DNA of 5,302 nucleotides from DAIRET01 sp036795455 (lineage in GTDB: Bacteria > Bacteroidota > Ignavibacteria > Ignavibacteriales > Ignavibacteriaceae), in NCBI GenBank assembly GCA_036795455.1, contig DAIRET010000187.1, positions 1-5,302 of the forward strand. The letters are read 5' to 3'. The translations under genes and the position numbers were made by a program. The notes beneath the pieces were generated by a model. That model searched no databases. It was not told where the DNA came from and saw only the letters and a list, made by a program, of their open reading frames with translations. Shown in pieces: positions 1-5,302 of the stretch; position 1 is the first letter of the stretch; each line of letters opens with the position of its first letter.

Positions 1-1786
1 CGATCCGAATGCACCGAATGTAACCGAAGATGAATGGCGTAACGGGATAATAATTCCTCAAAAATATGGAGCGCCGTTTATTCATGAGATGTTCCCACCG
101 CAGAACAAGAGAGTTTCTGAAATACCTTTACTCACAATTAGGCTCGGTACATTTGAATCGGAGATTGATCCGGCATCAATAAAACTGTTTTTTAATGATG
201 AGCTGATTCCATTTCTTTTTAATATCGAAAATTCTTCAGTAACAGCCTCAATCGATACCAGCATTAAAGATGGTGAACACAAAATATTTATCTCTTTTGC
301 TGATAAAAATGGGAACGAAAACCCCGGTTACGTTTCAAGGTTTTTTCTGGACAGATACATAAATGACATTGTAACTCCTTCATTTTATGACTCAGCAATT
401 ATGTATGAAATATTCATCCGGACTTTTTGCGACTCGGACGGTGATGGTATCGGCGATTTTAACGGTTTAACATCTAAATTGGATTATCTGAAAAATGAAC
501 TACAAACTGATGCTCTCTGGTTGATGCCCTGGAACGAATCCTCTACTGTTCATGGGTATAATGTAGTTGATTACTACTCGATTGAGAAGGACTACGGGAC
601 TAAAGAAGATTACTTTACTTTTCTTAAAGAAGCAAAGAAAAAAAACATAAAGGTTATTATGGATTTCGTTATAAACCATACTGACAGCCTGCACCCGTTT
701 TTTCTTGATGCTTATAAAAATCCCGGAAGCAAGTATAGTAATTGGTATCAATTTAGAAATAAAGAAAATACCGATTGGAACCATTTCGGGGTAGACAGAC
801 AAATGCCGAAACTTGATTTCGATAATAGGGAAGTGCAGGACTATTTTATCGAAGTTGCGAAATACTGGCTTGACCCTGATGGCAACGGTAACTTCTCGGA
901 TGGTGTGGACGGATTTCGATGCGATGCTGCAAAAGAAGTACCCCATCAATACTGGAACCGTTTCAGAAATGAAGTCAAAAATATCAATCCTGATGTTTTA
1001 TTACTCGGCGAAGTTTGGGATAATGCAAACTTTTTAATTCCATTCTTCAAAGAAGAATTTGATATGCTTTTCGATTATCCTTTGTTTTATGGATTAGAGA
1101 GATATTTTAAAAGTAATGATATAAACTCATTTCATAAAACTCTGATAGAGCAGAGAGAGATTTTTCCCGCTGGGTTTCAGATGACAAGATTTCTTTCGAA
1201 TCATGATAATAACCGCTCTTTATCAATGTTTGACGGTGATGTTGATAAGCTGAAACAGGCACTTGTTATAATATTTACACTCCCCGGTATGCCGATGATT
1301 TATTACGGTGATGAAATCGGTTTGGAAGGAAAACTACCACCGGAGAATGTGCGTCAACAAATGGATTGGCAAAAATTTGCTAATCAAATTGAGGACAGCA
1401 ACAGCATTCTTAGTTTTCACAAAAGGCTGATTCAACTAAGAAAAAGCAATAAAGAATTTTCAGCAAGAGATGATAAGAGAAATGAATCTTTATTTTTTCT
1501 CCCGGATACAAGCGGTAAATTACTTTCATATGTTAGAACTGATGATGTTGGTGCATCTTTGGTTATAATTAATAACTCAGGAACTGATATTAAGAATGCT
1601 GTTTTCGACGTGAATGAATTGAAGGATTTTATCGGCTTTAATGCAGATGAATTGTTAAGCCACAAAAAGTTATCTGAAAAATTTGGGGCAATGAAAATTA
1701 CCTCTTTTGAGATAGTTGATAAATTTCTAAATTTACACAACCTTTATTTAGAAAATGGCGGTTTTACAATTATCAAACTAAAGTGA
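1..1786 (+). CDS. GH13 alpha-amylase-family glycosidase with N-terminal Ig-like region (5'-partial)
   Basis: Predicted retaining alpha-glucan hydrolase acting on starch, maltodextrins or related alpha-glucosides. The frame is open from base 2 with no stop before the Met codon at 89, and those 29 residues read on into the same domain, so the true start is upstream; residue numbers here count from Met89. Residues about 1-92 look like a beta-rich Ig/SbsA-like domain. The TIM barrel follows (about 97-450), with a C-terminal beta domain after it. All four GH13 regions are present: DFVINH (192-197), GFRCDAAKE (275-283, nucleophile D279), LLGEVWD (305-311, acid/base E308) and LSNHDNNR (369-376, D373). 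Region V is MPKLDFDN (239-246). Acidic loops DSDGDGIGD (115-123) and DPDGNGNFSD (262-271) suggest calcium sites. Export is inferred from domain layout and operon context; the signal sequence is not visible. The family call is firm, but the exact specificity (alpha-amylase, neopullulanase-like or oligosaccharidase) is open. Confidence 0.95.
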   Translation, partial: DPNAPNVTEDEWRNGIIIPQKYGAPFIHEMFPPQNKRVSEIPLLTIRLGTFESEIDPASIKLFFNDELIPFLFNIENSSVTASIDTSIKDGEHKIFISFADKNGNENPGYVSRFFLDRYINDIVTPSFYDSAIMYEIFIRTFCDSDGDGIGDFNGLTSKLDYLKNELQTDALWLMPWNESSTVHGYNVVDYYSIEKDYGTKEDYFTFLKEAKKKNIKVIMDFVINHTDSLHPFFLDAYKNPGSKYSNWYQFRNKENTDWNHFGVDRQMPKLDFDNREVQDYFIEVAKYWLDPDGNGNFSDGVDGFRCDAAKEVPHQYWNRFRNEVKNINPDVLLLGEVWDNANFLIPFFKEEFDMLFDYPLFYGLERYFKSNDINSFHKTLIEQREIFPAGFQMTRFLSNHDNNRSLSMFDGDVDKLKQALVIIFTLPGMPMIYYGDEIGLEGKLPPENVRQQMDWQKFANQIEDSNSILSFHKRLIQLRKSNKEFSARDDKRNESLFFLPDTSGKLLSYVRTDDVGASLVIINNSGTDIKNAVFDVNELKDFIGFNADELLSHKKLSEKFGAMKITSFEIVDKFLNLHNLYLENGGFTIIKLK

Positions 1787-1790
1787 TATG
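1784..1790 (+). promoter_or_regulatory. Stop/start junction, probable translational coupling
   Basis: The amylase stop TGA (1784-1786) is separated by one base from the ATG at 1788. No strong Shine-Dalgarno lies upstream; the only purine-rich stretch is AAAG within the last amylase codons. The spacing suggests that ribosomes finishing the amylase re-initiate on the transporter gene. This start is supported by the signal sequence that begins directly at it (MKKKLIL). Coupling itself is inferred. Confidence 0.55.
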
Positions 1791-1850
1791 AAGAAAAAAT
1801 TAATTTTATCGGTTTCATTGCTACTCTCACTTCTGGCTTTTATTGGCTGC
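1788..1850 (+). other. Signal peptide with lipobox-like FIGC
   Basis: Encodes residues 1-21 of the fusion: a lysine-rich start (MKKK), a hydrophobic core (about residues 5-19) and F-I-G-C with Cys21 at 1848-1850. Gly at -1 and Cys at +1 fit a signal peptidase II site; Phe at -3 is less usual than Leu. If processed, the binding domain would carry an N-terminal lipid as well as the membrane helices that follow it. The alternative is an uncleaved or signal peptidase I-cleaved signal. Confidence 0.75.
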
Positions 1851-4004
1851 GGTAGAAAAGTAGATGAAAACGAAATCGTTATCTGGCATAACATGCGTCC
1901 CGAAGAAACACGCATTTTACAAGATCAGATTGATGAATACATGAAATCGAATCCCGGTTCAAAAGTTATTCAGTTATTCAAAGAGACTGAAGAGATGCGG
2001 TCGGGATATATAATTGCAGCAATAGGCGGACAGGGACCGGATTTGATTTACGGACCTTCCGATCAAATTGGACCTTTTGTTGAAATGAATATTGTCAAAC
2101 CGCTTGATGAAGTGTTTGATGAGAAATTCTTAAATTCGTTCAACCCTGACGCTTTAATAAAAGTTGATGGGAGATTATGGCAGCTTGCCGATAAACTCGG
2201 TAATCATTTGATGCTTGTTTATAATAAAGACCTGGTTCCGGTGCCGCCTAAAACAGAACTTGAATTAATTGAAATCGGTAAAAAACTTACTATAGACAAA
2301 ACAGGTAATGGAAGACCCGACCAATACGGGTTAGTTTGGAATTATACGGAACCGTATTTCTTCATTCCGTTTTTGACTGGGTTCGGTGGATGGGTGCTTG
2401 ATAGTCTCAATCAGCCATCATTAAATACCCCGGAAATGATTCGCGCTTTGAAGTTTATAGGTGAATTGCGGGATAAACATAAAATTATTCCTAATGAAGC
2501 CGACTATAATGTAGCCGATGCACTCTTCAAAGAGGGGAGAGCCGGAATGATGATCAATGGTGATTGGTCATGGTCGGGTTACGGTAATGCGGGGATTAAT
2601 TACGGAATATCAATCCTGCCGCTAATTACAGAAACAGGACAGTATTGCAAACCGATGATTGCTCCGAAAGGTTTTTCAATTAATAACAACATCTCCGAAA
2701 ACAAATTGAAAAATGTTAAAGGGTTGTTGGAGTATATATTAAGTCCAGAAAAGCAACTTGAAACCGCTCTGCAGGCAAAGACTTTCCCTACACGGTTGGA
2801 AATATACGACAATCCCGAATTGTTAAATGATCCGATTCTGAATAATTCAAAACAACAAATTGAAAACGGAATTCCTTTACCGATAATTACAGAAATGCGT
2901 GCGATATGGGATGCTATGCGTCCATCTTACCAGGCAGTACTCGGTGGTTCAATTACAGCGGAAAAAGCAGCCGAACAGATGCAAAAGAATGCCGGTATAA
3001 AAATAATCGAATTACGTGAATCGATTGAAAATCCGTTGTGGGGATTGATAGTTCAAATAGTAATGATTGTTGTGGTAATAGTTGCACTTTTCTTTTTAAG
3101 AAAAAGTATTATCGGATTTTTTAGAAATTTCGCGAAAGATTCATTTGCATATTTTCTTGCTCTGCCTGCCGTAATAATAATGGTTGCGGTTATTTTTTAT
3201 CCGTTTGTTTATAATATTGTCCTTTCCTTCTCAAATATGAGTTTGGCTCATATACACGATTGGAGTATTGTCGGATTTATTCAATACACAAAAGTTTTCA
3301 GTGAACCTCAGTTCTACGAAATATTTATAAAGACAATTATATGGACAGTCGTAAACTTGTTCTTTCACGTTACTATAGGAGTAGCTCTCGCTCTTCTATT
3401 AAATAAGAATCTACCGGGAACTCCTATTTTCAGAACATTGCTGATTCTTCCGTGGGCTGTACCACAGTATATTGTAGCATTAACCTGGAGAGGAATGTTC
3501 AATTATGAATACGGTTCAATCAATTTAATTCTTGCAAGGTATTTGTCGATGTCTCCTATTGAATGGTTAAAATCGCCGATTGAAGCATTCTCTGCAGTTA
3601 TTATTACAAATATCTGGCTTGGCTTTCCGTTCATGATGATAATTGCACTTGGAGCGTTACAAAGTATTCCTGCCGAACTTTATGAAGCAGCGGATATTGA
3701 TGGGGCAAAGTGGTATCATAAACTCAAGAATATTACGATTCCCTTGATAAAACCGGTTATGATTCCAGCAATAACTTTAGGTGTTATCTGGACATTCAAC
3801 AATTTAAATATTGTTTGGCTTGTAAGTAATGCAGGAGAACCGTCGGATAAAACACATATACTTGTCTCATATGTTTATAAAGCGGCATTTAACCTTTACC
3901 GTTACGGTTATGCTGCTGCATTTAGTGTTGTGTTGTTCTTGATTTTACTGGCTTTCGGATTGACATTCCTCAGAAAGACAAAAGCAACCGAATCGGTCTA
4001 TTAA
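1788..4004 (+). CDS. MalE-MalF fusion: maltodextrin-binding lipoprotein joined to ABC permease
   Basis: Single 738-residue protein combining the receptor and one channel subunit of a maltose/maltodextrin ABC importer. Residues 1-21 form a lipoprotein-like signal ending at Cys21. Residues about 27-410 are a family 1 sugar-binding protein resembling E. coli MalE throughout: GQGPDLIYG (81-89), YNKDLVPVPPK (145-155), TEPYF (187-191), MINGDWSWS (255-263) and RAIWDAMR (371-378). A helix at about 417-438 crosses the membrane and is followed by basic RKS and RNFAK segments. The MalF-like part has six helices at about 453-480, 513-538, 548-568, 600-624, 655-677 and 705-727. The EAA loop, YEAADIDGA then IPLIKP (632-656), should contact the ATPase. 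With the N-terminus outside, seven helices put this loop in the cytoplasm, as required. The large periplasmic P2 loop of E. coli MalF is absent. It lies one base after the amylase and is followed by malG. The frame has no break at the junction. Sugar specificity is inferred from homology. Confidence 0.93.
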   Translation: MKKKLILSVSLLLSLLAFIGCGRKVDENEIVIWHNMRPEETRILQDQIDEYMKSNPGSKVIQLFKETEEMRSGYIIAAIGGQGPDLIYGPSDQIGPFVEMNIVKPLDEVFDEKFLNSFNPDALIKVDGRLWQLADKLGNHLMLVYNKDLVPVPPKTELELIEIGKKLTIDKTGNGRPDQYGLVWNYTEPYFFIPFLTGFGGWVLDSLNQPSLNTPEMIRALKFIGELRDKHKIIPNEADYNVADALFKEGRAGMMINGDWSWSGYGNAGINYGISILPLITETGQYCKPMIAPKGFSINNNISENKLKNVKGLLEYILSPEKQLETALQAKTFPTRLEIYDNPELLNDPILNNSKQQIENGIPLPIITEMRAIWDAMRPSYQAVLGGSITAEKAAEQMQKNAGIKIIELRESIENPLWGLIVQIVMIVVVIVALFFLRKSIIGFFRNFAKDSFAYFLALPAVIIMVAVIFYPFVYNIVLSFSNMSLAHIHDWSIVGFIQYTKVFSEPQFYEIFIKTIIWTVVNLFFHVTIGVALALLLNKNLPGTPIFRTLLILPWAVPQYIVALTWRGMFNYEYGSINLILARYLSMSPIEWLKSPIEAFSAVIITNIWLGFPFMMIIALGALQSIPAELYEAADIDGAKWYHKLKNITIPLIKPVMIPAITLGVIWTFNNLNIVWLVSNAGEPSDKTHILVSYVYKAAFNLYRYGYAAAFSVVLFLILLAFGLTFLRKTKATESVY
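2997..3101 (+). other. Fusion junction: linker plus connecting transmembrane helix
   Basis: Encodes about residues 404-438 of the fusion. The MalE-like fold ends near residue 410. A short linker (about RESIENPLWG, 410-419) leads into a hydrophobic helix (about 417-438) followed by Arg-Lys. By the positive-inside rule the chain passes from periplasm to cytoplasm here, so the permease core begins on its usual side. The linker between domain and membrane is only a few residues, so the receptor should sit close above the channel. Confidence 0.75.
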
Positions 4005-4009
4005 AGGAG
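4003..4009 (+). promoter_or_regulatory. Ribosome binding site of malG
   Basis: AAAGGAG overlaps the last two bases of the fusion gene stop codon (4002-4004) and lies 10 bases before the ATG at 4020. It is the clearest Shine-Dalgarno in the window, and it fixes the malG start. Confidence 0.75.
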
Positions 4010-4019
4010 TTGAAGTTAT

Positions 4020-4853
4020 ATGAATAAAAAGAAATTAATCATCAACATTTTAACGTATGCCTTTTTAATATTGTTTACACTGATAGCTTTGTATCCGATA
4101 ATTAATGTGTTTACTATATCGATAAGACCTGGTGATAAACTGCTATCAACTTCACTTGCTATAATACCGGACAATGCTACATTCCAGAATTATGTTGAAT
4201 TGTTTACAAATCGACCTTTTCTATTATGGGTCGGTAATTCAGCATTTGTTTCGTTCGTTGTTACGTTTACCGGTGTTGCACTCGCATCAACAGCAGGGTA
4301 TGCTTTATCACGATTTAAATTCATTGGAAAACAAACTACAATGCTCGGATTATTGACAACACAAATGTTTCCTGCAACTATGTTATTGCTTCCGATGTAT
4401 ATTATGTTGATTAAACTTGAATTATTGAACAGCTATTTAGGAATAATAATTGTTTATTCAGCAACAGCCTTACCATTTTGTATTTGGCAGATGAAAGGTT
4501 ATTACGATACAATTCCGTTCAGTCTTGAAGAGTCGGCAAGAATTGACGGCTGCAATAAATGGCAGGCTTTCTACATGATTATTTTTCCGTTGGCAGCTCC
4601 GGCTCTTGTAATAACTGCGTTGTTTTCTTTTATGACAGCCTGGAGCGAATATATTGTTGCAGCACAAGTATTACAGGATACAAGACTCTTCACACTTCCG
4701 CTCGGGCTAAAATCGTTTGAATCAAATATGTCAACGGAATGGGGATTATATGCCGCTGCATCGCTTGTGGTTAGTATCCCGGTAGTGTTGTTATTTGTAA
4801 TATTAAGTAAATGGCTTGTTTCCGGTTTGACTCTCGGAAGCGTTAAAGGTTAA
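4020..4853 (+). CDS. malG: MalG-type maltodextrin ABC transporter permease
   Basis: Inner-membrane channel subunit that would pair with the MalF half of the upstream fusion to import maltose/maltodextrins. At 277 residues it has about the normal length for the family. Six hydrophobic helices are visible at about 8-34, 70-96, 105-130, 137-157, 190-213 and 243-265. The cytoplasmic EAA loop is SLEESARIDGCNKW (168-181) followed by IIFPLAAP (187-194); its second half is typical while the first part (EESARIDGC) varies from the EAA consensus. The C-terminus, SGLTLGSVKG (268-277), closely matches the E. coli MalG tail, which is known to reach into the MalK dimer. Start choice rests on the AAAGGAG site and the basic N-terminus MNKKK. 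It follows the fusion gene by 15 bases. The binding-protein-dependent sugar permease family is certain; the maltodextrin assignment rests on the tail and the neighbours. Confidence 0.94.
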   Translation: MNKKKLIINILTYAFLILFTLIALYPIINVFTISIRPGDKLLSTSLAIIPDNATFQNYVELFTNRPFLLWVGNSAFVSFVVTFTGVALASTAGYALSRFKFIGKQTTMLGLLTTQMFPATMLLLPMYIMLIKLELLNSYLGIIIVYSATALPFCIWQMKGYYDTIPFSLEESARIDGCNKWQAFYMIIFPLAAPALVITALFSFMTAWSEYIVAAQVLQDTRLFTLPLGLKSFESNMSTEWGLYAAASLVVSIPVVLLFVILSKWLVSGLTLGSVKG

Positions 4854-4859
4854 AATTAG

Positions 4860-4864
4860 TTAGG
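4860..4864 (+). promoter_or_regulatory. Weak ribosome binding site of the MFS gene
   Basis: TTAGG lies six bases before the ATG at 4871 and is only a poor match to the Shine-Dalgarno consensus. The frame has a stop at 4844-4846 and no ATG, GTG or TTG between it and 4871, so this start is the only reasonable one despite the weak site. Confidence 0.4.
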
Positions 4865-4870
4865 TTTTAT

Positions 4871-5302
4871 ATGCTGGATATTCAGAGAAAATTAACAAAC
4901 GGTTTTTATGCAATTCTTAGTTTACCTTCAACGGCAATGGGTTTTGCATTATCAATTCAGATCGCAGCTCTTAGCTGGATATTAAATACAAAATACAATC
5001 TGGATATTCATCAAATCGGGATTGTTTGGGCTGCCGGTCCAATTGCAGGCATTTTCGGGCAGGTAATTATCGGATTGATTAGCGATAATGTTTGGTTTTG
5101 GGGGGGTAGAAGGAGACCGTTTATTCTTATCGGTGGAACATTAGCGGCACTTATGCTTCTTGCTCTTCCTAACATAGATGTCATTAATGAGTATTTAGGA
5201 ATCGGTAGTTTAATGGCTGTTGCTATTGCTGTAGCATTAACACTTGATATGGCAATTAATATCAGTTTCAATCCAACCCGTTCTATTATTGCAGACGTTA
5301 CA
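4871..5302 (+). CDS. MFS sugar:cation symporter, SLC45/GPH-like (3'-partial)
   Basis: N-terminal 144 residues of a major facilitator superfamily transporter; the frame runs open off the window end. Hydrophobic segments are seen at about 12-36, 47-70, 84-100 and 112-133. Between the second and third helix is the MFS loop, here GLISD (68-72) followed by GGRRRPFI (78-85). The fourth helix ends in LDMAIN (125-130), followed by NPTRSIIAD (134-142). The RRRPF loop and the P-x-R-x-x-x-A-D motif are typical of the SLC45/plant sucrose transporter branch and related GPH symporters, which move sucrose, maltose or similar glycosides with protons or sodium. It lies 17 bases after malG with no terminator between, so it is probably co-transcribed. 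Maltose or another starch breakdown product is the likeliest substrate from context, but this is inferred. A run of seven G (5100-5106) encodes part of the loop. Confidence 0.85.
   Translation, partial: MLDIQRKLTNGFYAILSLPSTAMGFALSIQIAALSWILNTKYNLDIHQIGIVWAAGPIAGIFGQVIIGLISDNVWFWGGRRRPFILIGGTLAALMLLALPNIDVINEYLGIGSLMAVAIAVALTLDMAINISFNPTRSIIADVT

Noticed and set aside
6..30. Repeated CCGAA units at the window start
   Set aside because: Only three imperfect units, all within open coding sequence; too short and irregular to call a repeat element.
500..949. 149-codon open frame on the minus strand
   Set aside because: It lies wholly opposite the conserved amylase catalytic domain, has no recognisable domain, and is explained as a shadow of the real coding frame.
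813..1037. 74-codon plus-strand frame inside the amylase gene
   Set aside because: It overlaps the active-site-encoding region in another frame and shows no family features or ribosome binding site of note.
4854..4870. Possible terminator or promoter between malG and the MFS gene
   Set aside because: The 17-base AT-rich gap has no inverted repeat with a T-run and is too short for a full promoter.
4874..5010. 11-base direct repeat CTGGATATTCA at 4874-4884 and 5000-5010
   Set aside because: Both copies encode Leu-Asp-Ile in the same frame of the MFS gene; the repeat is short, and chance is sufficient to explain it.
5011..5271. 86-codon minus-strand frame at the window end
   Set aside because: It is opposite the MFS gene, whose RRRPF and P-x-R-x-x-x-A-D motifs identify the plus strand as coding.

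Overview
This window is one tightly packed plus-strand operon for starch/maltodextrin use, cut at both ends. It contains four genes: the 3' part of a GH13 alpha-amylase-family glycosidase (1-1786), a 738-residue protein that joins a MalE-type sugar-binding domain to a MalF-type permease in one reading frame (1788-4004), a MalG-type permease (4020-4853), and the 5' part of an SLC45/GPH-like MFS sugar symporter (4871 to the window end). The intergenic gaps are 1, 15 and 17 bases, so there is no room for internal promoters or terminators and no stretch of 300 bases without a gene. I see no RNA genes, mobile elements, CRISPR arrays or large repeats.

The likely host is an AT-rich, Gram-negative-type bacterium. 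Codon use is AT-biased, Shine-Dalgarno signals range from good (malG) to very weak, and an amylase, a maltodextrin ABC importer and an SLC45-like symporter sit together. This combination reminds me of the Bacteroidota/Ignavibacteriota region of the tree, but that placement is an inference and cannot be proven from this window.

The inferred pathway is as follows. The amylase, whose N-terminus and export signal lie upstream of the window, would cut starch or maltodextrins outside the cytoplasm. The tethered binding domain of the MalE-MalF fusion would capture the oligosaccharides and pass them to the channel formed by its own permease half together with MalG. The ATPase that must power this channel (MalK/MsmX type) is not in the window. 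The MFS protein would be a second, ion-coupled route for small sugars such as maltose.

The most notable feature is the single-chain MalE-MalF fusion. It has a lipoprotein-like signal sequence and an additional membrane helix placed between the two halves, which makes the topology work. Many E. coli MalE ligand positions are recognisable in it, while several cavity positions of MalF appear substituted.
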